This document shows positions 1-6,578 of a DNA stretch of 8,461 nt, piece by piece. The notes under the pieces were generated by a model, which saw only the letters and a list, made by a program, of their open reading frames with translations, made no database searches and was not told where the DNA came from. This DNA is from Syntrophaceae bacterium UBA2280 (lineage in GTDB: Bacteria; Desulfobacterota; Syntrophia; Syntrophales; Smithellaceae). The stretch is from assembly GCA_002347685.1 (NCBI GenBank), contig DDWS01000044.1, positions 1 through 8,461 on the forward strand, read 5' to 3'. A program made the translations under genes and the position numbers. Every line of letters begins with the position of its first letter. Positions within the stretch are counted from its first letter, which is position 1.

Positions 1-81
1 TGCGACCGTTTGTTTCATGTCGCCCTCAAGTTTGAGTTGAAAGGAGGTTCCATGCGTAAAAAAACAGAAATTATTGATTGA
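1..81 (+). CDS. Possible C-terminal end of an unrecognised upstream gene (partial)
   Basis: Frame 1 is open from the first base to a TGA at 79-81 and reads CDRLFHVALKFELKGG followed by SMRKKTEIID. The other two forward frames close within about 40 bases. Codon choice looks like normal coding sequence, and an inverted repeat with a T tract follows directly, as expected after a gene end. I do not recognise the peptide and 26 residues are too few to assign a family. An alternative reading is a nine-codon ORF starting at the ATG at 52, which has an excellent Shine-Dalgarno AAGGAGG (41-47) four bases upstream and could be a leader peptide. The sequence alone does not separate the two. Confidence 0.35.
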   Translation, partial: CDRLFHVALKFELKGGSMRKKTEIID

Positions 82-83
82 TG

Positions 84-166
84 AAGGCAGGTGTGTTATT
101 AAACCACGGTCAGTTTTTCAGTAGGCAGCAGGGTGCCTTCTTCCTCCGGATTCACCTGCCTTTTTC
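84..166 (+). terminator. Long-loop inverted repeat with T tract: terminator or small structured RNA
   Basis: AAGGCAGGTG (84-93) and CACCTGCCTT (153-162) are perfect 10-bp complements, and the right arm runs into TTTTT (161-165). The loop is 59 nt, too long for a simple intrinsic terminator, but it holds an inner hairpin AGGCA (123-127)/TGCCT (134-138) with a 6-nt loop. It starts three bases after the stop codon at 79-81, so a terminator for the leftward-entering gene is the simplest reading. The large structured loop also allows a small non-coding RNA. I recognise no riboswitch class in it. Confidence 0.5.
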
Positions 167-308
167 AGCGGAATTTGCACAATAATCAACCTGATCTTTT
201 TTGTTTAAATAGGTTTCCTTCCATGCATTAATTTCAACTGACCTGACGATATTGAATAATTTTTATTTGTGAGAAGGGGCTTCAATGGTGCGCTTTCCGG
301 CGTATCTT

Positions 309-339
309 TGAATGAAGTCAAAAATTTTGACTTCATTCA
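309..339. repeat. 31-bp near-perfect palindrome
   Basis: The left arm TGAATGAAGTCAAAA (309-323) and the right arm TTTTGACTTCATTCA (325-339) are perfect 15-bp complements around a single A at 324. In DNA this could extrude as a cruciform or bind a dimeric regulator. In RNA it would form a stem of about 13-14 bp with a tight loop. No T tract follows, so it is not a standard intrinsic terminator. It lies about 140 bp upstream of the operon promoter. Confidence 0.85.
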
Positions 340-466
340 TTAAAATGCGTGTTTAATATAGTATGTATTTTCTTTAAAAACCGAAACTTAAAATAATCAA
401 ATATATCAGCAATATAATGTAATGAGAGATGATGCCCAATAATCTTTTATATTATTCATAAAAAAA

Positions 467-477
467 GTATTTAATAC
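467..477. promoter_or_regulatory. Short palindrome abutting the -35 box: candidate operator
   Basis: GTATT (467-471) and AATAC (473-477) are complementary around the T at 472. The site ends three bases before the -35 hexamer at 481, a normal position for a repressor or activator half-site pair. The arms are only 5 bp in AT-rich DNA, so chance is quite possible. Confidence 0.25.
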
Positions 478-480
478 CTC

Positions 481-509
481 TTGACAGGAATCTACATATG
501 CATTATATT
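481..509 (+). promoter_or_regulatory. Sigma70-type promoter of the defence operon
   Basis: A consensus -35 box TTGACA (481-486) is followed, after exactly 17 bases, by a -10 box TATATT (504-509). Transcription would start near 516, giving a leader of about 20 nt that contains the ribosome binding site GGGAGG (523-528) of the first gene. No comparably good promoter is evident before the later genes, so the whole set is probably one transcript from here. Confidence 0.8.
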
Positions 510-535
510 GTCATCAACAAACGGGAGGTGCGTCA

Positions 536-793
536 ATGCATACAACACATCATGCTCGGGGACGAATGTCACAAAGAGGAGTCAGTCAGGACATGGTCGA
601 GTATGTCCTGACCAATGGGACCATGGAACAGGATAAGATCATTATGGGGAAAAAAGAAGCTATTCGGAAGCTTGGAATCCTCCAGGAAGAACAAAGGCTT
701 TTGAAAAAGATTCTGGACAAAGGTGGCGTTGTTGTGGTTGCTGATAATAACACTGTGATTACAACGTATAACTGCCAGGGTCGGACACACTAA
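536..793 (+). CDS. Small DUF4258-like protein, first gene of the operon
   Basis: This 85-residue protein has the pattern I associate with DUF4258: an N-terminal HHARGRMSQRGVS block (residues 5-17, H5, H6, R8, R10, R14), a short helix ending in L-T-N-G (25-28), and a final strand pair VVVVAD (65-70) and VITTY (74-78). DUF4258 proteins are small, often occur alone or next to YgiT-type antitoxins, and resemble RelE/MqsR-like toxins; that resemblance is family knowledge, not shown here. No YgiT zinc-finger antitoxin gene is adjacent. The start has a strong GGGAGG (523-528) seven bases upstream. The stop is 22 nt before the next ATG, so it is co-transcribed with the R-M genes. It could be a toxin-like effector, a regulator of the operon or a phage sensor; function is unknown. 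Confidence 0.7.
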   Translation: MHTTHHARGRMSQRGVSQDMVEYVLTNGTMEQDKIIMGKKEAIRKLGILQEEQRLLKKILDKGGVVVVADNNTVITTYNCQGRTH

Positions 794-815
794 CAAGTTA
801 CGTCGGGAGCAAAAT

Positions 816-2612
816 ATGAGCGATCAAGCAAATGAGAAGATACTTTGGCAGGTCATGGATATTGTCGGGGCTAATACCACCCTGACGAACTATGAAGCCA
901 TGACTTTTTCACTACAGCTCCTTGGCTGGGCCAAAGTGTCACAGGCTGGTGAGTTGAAAGCAGCACACAAAATTCAAGCGACGAACTACACGAATCCTAA
1001 TTGGATTGAAAATGTATGGGCTGAACTCGCCAAGCAGTCAGACATACTAAAACTTGCCTATGCGAACTGGAAAATGCCCGCACACCTTACACCCTCGACA
1101 ATAGGCGCAGCCATTGATCTTTGTGTTCGGTTGGCCGAAACAGGGATGCTCGACAAGTTCGATCCGAGCGACTGTGTTTCTCAAATCACCGGCCGTGAAG
1201 CCGGTCAATATTCTCTTCCACCCGAGTTAGCTGATGTAATGATTTGTCTTGCTCGAATCAAACCTGGCAGCAGTGTTTATACACCTTGGGATAACAGCAT
1301 CCAGTTAGCAGCGCGCGCCGCAAAGATGGGAGCTGAAACTTATATTGAAACCATGCGGGACGCGACACTGCCTGCTCTGGTCAGCATGTTTATTGGGGGT
1401 AAGATAGATATAGTACATGGAGATCCTATTTGTGAACCCTCCGCTGTTGAAGGAGGCAAGTTACGGCAGTTCGACAATTGCCTAGCATTTCCACCCATTG
1501 GCGTTCGTTACTCACCCTATATTGCCGATCGTGATTTATACGAGCGCTTCAAGGAAAAAACCAACTCCGGAACTGTTCTGGCTGTTCGGCATATACTGGC
1601 TCAGACGCGCGGCAGGGCAGTAATTGCCATACCGCACAGCTTTCTTTTCAGTCCGGGCGCTGACCGAAACATTCGTGAAGAGCTGCTCAAACGCGGCCTT
1701 CTTGAATCTGTCATTGCCATGCCTTCTGGGCTTTTTGCCCATACGAATATTTCTTTTGCTCTGCTTGTGTTGAATATGAGCAAGCCTCAGAAGAAAATCC
1801 GTTTTGTCAATGCCGAGGACGAGCGATTCCGCGAGCCAATTTCCAAGGCACGAGCAAAGCTGAAGGATATGGAAGGAATTGCGGCGCGTGCCGCGGCCAC
1901 TCTGACAGACGATCTTGTTGTAGAGGCAACTACGAAAGAAATATTTGACAATGACACTACCATGCAGGTCAATCGCTATGTGGTTCCTAAAAGTATCCTG
2001 AAAACGGAGCGATTGTTAACATCATCACAGACCCAACAATTAGGAGATATTGTTAAAATTCTGCGACCCATGCCGACAACCGCTCATCCTGGTGCCGTCA
2101 AAGCTTGGGAAGTAGGCGCAGCAGACCTTCCTGAGTTTGCCTACATCGCAAAGCCGGCCAAGGAAGTTGGTATCGATCCTGCTACTGCCCAAAGGAACAA
2201 TCACCAATTCCTGCAGCCACTCGACATTATCCTAATAATCAAGGGAAGTGTTGGCAAGGTCGGAATCATTCCGAATGATATTCCATCGTCGGGTGAAGGA
2301 GGATGGGTTGTGGGGCAATCGGCAGTGATCCTGAGAGTCACCCGACCTGACCTCATAGACCCTAAAACATTGATTGTGTATCTGCGTTCACCTCTCGGAC
2401 GGGAATTACTTGAAAGGATCTCAGTCAAAGGGGCAACTATTCCTCTTATCCAGCAAAGGGAACTGCAGCGCCTGCAAATCATCATTCCGACAAAGAAAGA
2501 ATCTGCTTTTATAGGCAATATTATAGATGAACAGTCAAAGATACAGCAGGAAATCGAGCAATTGCGGACTCGACAAGTAGAATTGACCAGAAAAGTCTGG
2601 TCGCTGGATTAA
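816..2612 (+). CDS. Degenerate N6-adenine methylase-like protein fused to a single HsdS-type TRD
   Basis: The protein has 598 residues. Residues about 85-400 follow the HsdM/N6-MTase fold order, but the catalytic signatures are lost. Where functional enzymes have D-P-x-C-G-S-G (motif I) it reads YTPWDNS (155-161), and where they have N-P-P-F (motif IV) it reads AFPPIG (224-229). Later MTase-like blocks remain: GRAVIAIPHSFLFSPGADR (265-283, here ending in R-x-I-R), IAMPSGLFAHTNI (300-312) and ALLVLN (315-320). Residues about 405-558 resemble one HsdS target recognition domain, starting QLGDIVKILRP (408-418), with GSVGKVGII (477-485) and GWVVGQSAVIL (496-506). The end (566-598) is a charged helix like the HsdS dimerisation helix. 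I infer a catalytically inactive M-S half-complex mimic, perhaps pairing with the neighbouring HsdM or HsdS. The start is supported by GGGAG (805-809). It could instead be an active but highly divergent enzyme. Confidence 0.8.
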   Translation: MSDQANEKILWQVMDIVGANTTLTNYEAMTFSLQLLGWAKVSQAGELKAAHKIQATNYTNPNWIENVWAELAKQSDILKLAYANWKMPAHLTPSTIGAAIDLCVRLAETGMLDKFDPSDCVSQITGREAGQYSLPPELADVMICLARIKPGSSVYTPWDNSIQLAARAAKMGAETYIETMRDATLPALVSMFIGGKIDIVHGDPICEPSAVEGGKLRQFDNCLAFPPIGVRYSPYIADRDLYERFKEKTNSGTVLAVRHILAQTRGRAVIAIPHSFLFSPGADRNIREELLKRGLLESVIAMPSGLFAHTNISFALLVLNMSKPQKKIRFVNAEDERFREPISKARAKLKDMEGIAARAAATLTDDLVVEATTKEIFDNDTTMQVNRYVVPKSILKTERLLTSSQTQQLGDIVKILRPMPTTAHPGAVKAWEVGAADLPEFAYIAKPAKEVGIDPATAQRNNHQFLQPLDIILIIKGSVGKVGIIPNDIPSSGEGGWVVGQSAVILRVTRPDLIDPKTLIVYLRSPLGRELLERISVKGATIPLIQQRELQRLQIIIPTKKESAFIGNIIDEQSKIQQEIEQLRTRQVELTRKVWSLD

Positions 2613-2638
2613 TAATGAAACAAGATTATGGATATTAA

Positions 2639-2651
2639 TTATTTCAAATAA
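2639..2651. promoter_or_regulatory. 13-bp palindrome just upstream of the hsdM ribosome binding site
   Basis: TTATTT (2639-2644) and AAATAA (2646-2651) are perfect complements around C2645. The site lies in the 53-bp AT-rich gap between the pseudo-methylase and hsdM, and the hsdM Shine-Dalgarno AAAGGAA (2654-2660) starts three bases later. It could be an operator or a weak RNA hairpin affecting hsdM translation. In AT-rich DNA it may also be chance. Confidence 0.25.
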
Positions 2652-2665
2652 GCAAAGGAACTTAA

Positions 2666-4282
2666 ATGCCTAAAAGGATAAAGAAGAGCGAAACAAAAAC
2701 ATACGAGAATGGTAACGGCATTGTCGATCTGAACAAGGAACTCTGGCAGGCGGCAGTCAAACTGCGCGGTTCCATCGAACCGGCTGACTACAAACGCTAT
2801 GTGCTGCCGATCATCTTTCTGCGCTTTCTGTCACTGCGCTATGAGAAGCGGCGGAGTGAATTAGAGTCGATGATAGCTGAGCCGCAGAGTGAATACTACC
2901 GCGACAAAAAGGCTCTTACCGATCCGGATGAATACCGTGCAGCCGCGGCATTCATTATTCCCGAGGAGGCACGCTGGGAAAATATTCTCAAACAGGCCCA
3001 GGCCGACGACATCAAAGTCCGTCTCGACAATATCCTAGAACTTCTGGAGAATACTTACCCGGACAAACTCCGCGGTCTCCTCCCCCGCATCTATGCCGGC
3101 TCCAACCTGGAGCGGGAAAGTGTCACCGGCCTGATCAATCTTTTTTCCAAAGACATATTTCGGCAAGATCACGACGGTGAGGACCTGATTGGCAGAGTTT
3201 ATGAATACTTTATCGGTGAGTTCGCCTCATCGGAAGGCAAGCGGGGCGGGGAATACTTTACGCCCATAAGCATTGTCCGGACGCTGGTTGCTATGCTGGA
3301 GCCGACGCGCGGCGTGGTCTTCGATCCTTGCTGCGGATCAGGCGGCATGTTCGTACAATCCGACCTGTTCACGAAACATAACCGCCAGCTTTCCTTCATC
3401 GGGCAGGAGAGCAAGGACTTCACTTATCGTCTCTGCCGGATGAACCTTTTCATTCACGGTATCGATGGCAATATCCAGATGGGTAATTCCTACACCGACG
3501 ACAAGCAAGCCACCATCAAGGCCGATTACATCATCGCTAACCCGCCCTTCAACGATGGTTCCAAGGGAGAGGACGGCTGGGGCGCCGATAAGATTCCCGA
3601 CAAAGACCCTCGCCTTGAAGTAAACAGCCAAAAGATGCCACTGGCTCCCCGTAATGCCAACACCATGTGGATCATGCATTTCCTCTATCACCTGGCTGAA
3701 GGTGGTACGGCCGGTTTTGTCATGGCGACCGGGGAGCTTTCCAACGGAGAGAACGCGCGTCTGGAAGTTCGTAAGACGTTAGTGGAAAATGACTATGTGG
3801 ACTGCATTGTTCAACTCTCCGGCCAGCTTTTCGCCAACACCCAGATTCCTTGCGCCCTGTGGTTTCTGTCTAGAAACCGAAACGGCCAGGGTGTTTTCCG
3901 CAAACGTACCGGTGAGATCCTTTTCATTGATGGCCGCAAGCTGGGTGCATTGATTCCCGGCTCCCGCAAACAAAAGCAACTGACCGCTGAAGAATTGGAA
4001 CGGATTGCTGCTGTCTATCGGGAATACCGCCGTACCGGTGTACCGGAAGAAATAGCAGGATTTTGCAAGGTGGCATCACTTGCCGATGTTCGAGCGCACA
4101 ATTATTCTTTGACGCCTGGCCGTTATGTAGGTGCAGAGGATGCGGCGGTGGATGATGAAACCTTTGAGGAAAAGATGGAGCGGATGGTGGGCCTGCTCGG
4201 TAAAGAGATGACTGAGTCAGCGCGGCTGGATGAGGAGATACTTAGAAATCTTAGACAGATTGGCTTTGGTATGCAAATTTAG
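2666..4282 (+). CDS. hsdM: Type I restriction-modification DNA methyltransferase subunit HsdM
   Basis: HsdM transfers a methyl group from SAM to N6 of adenine; two HsdM join one HsdS to form the methylase, and HsdR adds on to make the restriction enzyme. This copy has 538 residues, a normal length. The N-terminal helical HsdM_N domain spans about residues 22-165 (LNKELWQAAVKLRGS at 22-36, then LPIIFLRFLSLRYEKR at 47-62). The catalytic domain carries GGEYFTP (194-200), motif I FDPCCGSGG (219-227) and motif IV ANPPFNDG (291-298), all intact, so it should be active. The C-terminal part (about 470-538) is helical and charged. Hand counting a 60-base stretch gives about 58% GC, higher than the preceding gene. 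The stop overlaps the Shine-Dalgarno of hsdS, whose start is 11 nt downstream. Confidence 0.95.
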   Translation: MPKRIKKSETKTYENGNGIVDLNKELWQAAVKLRGSIEPADYKRYVLPIIFLRFLSLRYEKRRSELESMIAEPQSEYYRDKKALTDPDEYRAAAAFIIPEEARWENILKQAQADDIKVRLDNILELLENTYPDKLRGLLPRIYAGSNLERESVTGLINLFSKDIFRQDHDGEDLIGRVYEYFIGEFASSEGKRGGEYFTPISIVRTLVAMLEPTRGVVFDPCCGSGGMFVQSDLFTKHNRQLSFIGQESKDFTYRLCRMNLFIHGIDGNIQMGNSYTDDKQATIKADYIIANPPFNDGSKGEDGWGADKIPDKDPRLEVNSQKMPLAPRNANTMWIMHFLYHLAEGGTAGFVMATGELSNGENARLEVRKTLVENDYVDCIVQLSGQLFANTQIPCALWFLSRNRNGQGVFRKRTGEILFIDGRKLGALIPGSRKQKQLTAEELERIAAVYREYRRTGVPEEIAGFCKVASLADVRAHNYSLTPGRYVGAEDAAVDDETFEEKMERMVGLLGKEMTESARLDEEILRNLRQIGFGMQI

Positions 4283-4293
4283 AGGAGTGTTAA

Positions 4294-5598
4294 GTGAGTA
4301 CAGCGACAGAATGGCGGACATATCGCACATGTGAATTGATTGATCAGAAGCTTCTTGCCATAGGTGATGGTTATAGAGCCAAAAACTCAGAGCTGGATAA
4401 AACCGGAATTCCCTTTGCTCGTGCAGGAAATATTAACGGCGGCTTTAATTTTGATGAAACTGATCTATTTCCCAAATCGGATCTCAGAAAAGTAGGTGAG
4501 AAGATTAGCCGGCCTGGTGATGTGGTATTCACTTCGAAAGGAACTGTCGGGCGCTTCGCATTTGTTCGTGAGGCAACACCAATCTTTGTCTACTCACCAC
4601 AGCTCTGTTACTGGAGAAGCCTTGCCCCTGACATGATTGATCCCCGTTATCTCTTTTATTGGATGCAAGGTGGCGAGTTCTGGCTTCAAGCCGATGGGGT
4701 TAAGGGGCAAACAGATATGGCCGATTACGTCAGCCTTGGCGACCAACGACGGATGTTTATTACTCTTCCATCTCCAAACGAGCAGCGGGCTATTGCCAGT
4801 ATTCTTGGCACACTTGATGATAAGATCGAGTTGAACCGTCGGATGAATCGAACCTTGGAGGATATAGCTCAGGCCATCTTCAAATCGTGGTTTGTGGACT
4901 TCGATCCGGTCATCGCCAAGCGCGAAGACCATAAACCTGTCGGCATGGACGACACCACCGCCGCACTCTTCCCGGCGCACTTCCAGGAAACGGACATGGG
5001 GCCGATTCCTGCCGGGTGGAAAGAAGGGAGCACGGCAGATATAGCAAGATATGTGAACGGCAAAAATTTTACTAAGAATGCATCGGGTACTGGTCGAATG
5101 GTCATCAGGATTGCTGAACTTAACTCAGGCCCGGCAGGCTCTACCATTTACAACGATGTTAAGGCCAATCAAGATAATGTTGCTTTTCCTAACAACCTGC
5201 TATTTTCATGGTCAGGTTCACTGGATGTATATCGCTGGCATCGTGATGCAGCTTTGGTAAATCAGCATATTTTCAAAGTTGTTTGCGAGAAATATCCGCA
5301 ATGGTTTGTCTATTATCATCTCCAGGACGCGATGACCTTTTTTCAGGGGATCGCAGCGGATAAGGCAACTACAATGGGCCACATTAAACGTGAGCACTTG
5401 TCACAGTTCGATGTTGCTTTGCCACCAGCAGAATTAATTAACACAGCAAATCGGATCATACGGCCGATATATGATCGGATACATAGAAATGAACGCCAAA
5501 TGCTATCTCTTGCCGCCCTCCGCGACACCTTGCTCCCCCAGCTTCTTTCCGGAGAGCTACGCATCGGGAATTCTGAGAAGATGATAGGAGAAGCCTGA
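4294..5598 (+). CDS. hsdS: Type I restriction-modification specificity subunit HsdS (two TRDs)
   Basis: HsdS reads the bipartite DNA target and is the scaffold for HsdM and HsdR. This copy has 434 residues with the standard circular layout. TRD1 covers about residues 8-160, followed by a conserved spacer helix from NEQRAIASILGTLDDKIELN (162-181) to FKSWFVDFDPVIAK (196-209). TRD2 covers about 238-378, from PIPAGWKEGS, and a final conserved helix carries LAALRDTLLPQLLSGELRI (406-424). The start is GTG at 4294, chosen because GAGGAG (4282-4287) lies six bases upstream and homologous sequence begins at once; the family often starts close to its first TRD strand. The TRDs are much AT-richer than the spacer (see findings), a sign of domain shuffling. 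The TGA stop shares its A with the next ATG (TGATG, 5596-5600). Confidence 0.94.
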   Translation: MSTATEWRTYRTCELIDQKLLAIGDGYRAKNSELDKTGIPFARAGNINGGFNFDETDLFPKSDLRKVGEKISRPGDVVFTSKGTVGRFAFVREATPIFVYSPQLCYWRSLAPDMIDPRYLFYWMQGGEFWLQADGVKGQTDMADYVSLGDQRRMFITLPSPNEQRAIASILGTLDDKIELNRRMNRTLEDIAQAIFKSWFVDFDPVIAKREDHKPVGMDDTTAALFPAHFQETDMGPIPAGWKEGSTADIARYVNGKNFTKNASGTGRMVIRIAELNSGPAGSTIYNDVKANQDNVAFPNNLLFSWSGSLDVYRWHRDAALVNQHIFKVVCEKYPQWFVYYHLQDAMTFFQGIAADKATTMGHIKREHLSQFDVALPPAELINTANRIIRPIYDRIHRNERQMLSLAALRDTLLPQLLSGELRIGNSEKMIGEA

Positions 5599-6578
5599 TG
5601 CCTGAACAGAGGAAGCGTAAGCTTTTTTCAGTGAGAGAAGAACTCCTTCGAAAGTCACGCGAGGCAGCCTTAGCAGGCGTGCAGATCTTCAATAACCCCA
5701 ATATCACGTTCAAGTCTGAGATATACATTGTCATGATGGTGATCGCCTGGACCTACTTGCTGCATGCCTACTATCGTGGACAAGGCATCGATTATCGGTA
5801 CTATAAGCAAACAGGACGCAAACGCAAGTACGACCGGACGTCAAAAGGTGCATACAAACATTGGGAATTAGAGCGGTGCCTGAACGATGAAATATGCCCT
5901 TTGGACAAGGAGACGAAGCTCAACCTAATGTTTTTGATCGGCCTGAGGCACGAGATAGAGCACCAGATGACCACAAGAATCGATGATTTACTAAGTGCCC
6001 GCTTCCAGGCCTGCTGTCTCAATTATAATGATGAAATCCGGCGTCTCTTTGGCAAGAAATACGGAATCGATCAATACCTGTCGTTCAGCCTTCAGTTCTC
6101 TGCACTTAAAGACGAGCAGATCGAGCAACTTAGCGCACGCAAGACTCTCCCCAAAAACATCGCTACCTTTATTGAAGGCTTCGATGGATCGTTGAGTGAC
6201 GATGAGTTCAGTAACAGCAAGTTTTCTTACCGTGTGATCTTCGTGCCAAAGCTTGTGAATAAGAAAGGCCAGACTGACAAAGTGATTGAATTCATCAATC
6301 CTGACAGCGATCAAGCAAAGAAGATGAACGTTACTTACGCAGCCATCAAGGAAACTGAGCGAGAGAAATTCAGACCCGGAAGTATCGTCCGTTTAATGAA
6401 GAAGAGTGGTTTTCCTCGGTTCGGCATGAAGAGCCATACGGATCTTTGGCAGGAGCTTGATGCTAAAAACTCCGGCAAGGGTTATGGGGTTATGGTGGAA
6501 GGACAATGGTTCTGGTATAAACGATGGGTCGATATAGTCGAACAGCATTGCAGGGAAAGTTCTGGGAGGTATAACTAA
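5598..6578 (+). CDS. DUF3644 protein with HEPN-like Rx4H motif, in the prrC position
   Basis: I recognise DUF3644 from the N-terminal block LLRKSREAALAGVQIFNNPN (16-35), then TFKSEIYIVMMVIAWTYLLH (37-56), KHWELERCL (87-95) and NLMFLIGLRHEIEHQ (109-123). R117 and H122 in RHEIEH fit the R-x(4-6)-H active-site pattern of HEPN ribonucleases. The C-terminal third (about 240-315) has FRPGSIVRLMKKSG (258-271) and FWYKRW (305-310) and looks like a small helical or winged-helix nucleic-acid-binding module. The start has AGGAG (5586-5590) seven bases upstream. It overlaps hsdS and hsdR by one base each, so it is tightly co-expressed with them. By analogy with PrrC, which sits between hsdS and hsdR and cleaves tRNA when the R-M complex is inhibited, I infer a guarded RNase. 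There is no ABC-type ATPase domain as in PrrC, so any sensing would differ. Family call firm; function inferred. Confidence 0.82.
   Translation: MPEQRKRKLFSVREELLRKSREAALAGVQIFNNPNITFKSEIYIVMMVIAWTYLLHAYYRGQGIDYRYYKQTGRKRKYDRTSKGAYKHWELERCLNDEICPLDKETKLNLMFLIGLRHEIEHQMTTRIDDLLSARFQACCLNYNDEIRRLFGKKYGIDQYLSFSLQFSALKDEQIEQLSARKTLPKNIATFIEGFDGSLSDDEFSNSKFSYRVIFVPKLVNKKGQTDKVIEFINPDSDQAKKMNVTYAAIKETEREKFRPGSIVRLMKKSGFPRFGMKSHTDLWQELDAKNSGKGYGVMVEGQWFWYKRWVDIVEQHCRESSGRYN

Larger units (their letters stand above)
167..480. other. Non-coding, increasingly AT-rich region with palindromes
   Basis: I see no credible gene here. Hand counting gives 12 G/C in 341-400 and 14 G/C in 401-460, about 22% GC, far below the genes downstream. 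It contains the 31-bp palindrome at 309-339, a weak 6-bp inverted repeat AATAAT (438-443)/ATTATT (451-456), and an 11-bp palindrome (467-477) just before the promoter. Such AT-rich DNA in front of a defence operon is a typical target for nucleoid-associated silencing proteins; that role is inference. Confidence 0.7.

Noticed and set aside
81..185. 34-codon plus-strand ORF overlapping the first stop as TGATG
   Set aside because: It has no Shine-Dalgarno of its own, covers the inverted repeat, and its peptide is not recognisable.
285..311. Eight-codon ORF preceded by GAGAAGGGG
   Set aside because: Too short to support as a gene, and its stop falls in the 31-bp palindrome; probably chance.
816..2612. 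An ordinary active second hsdM
   Set aside because: The SAM-binding and NPPF motifs expected of an active N6-adenine methylase are not present at their positions, and the C-terminus is HsdS-like.
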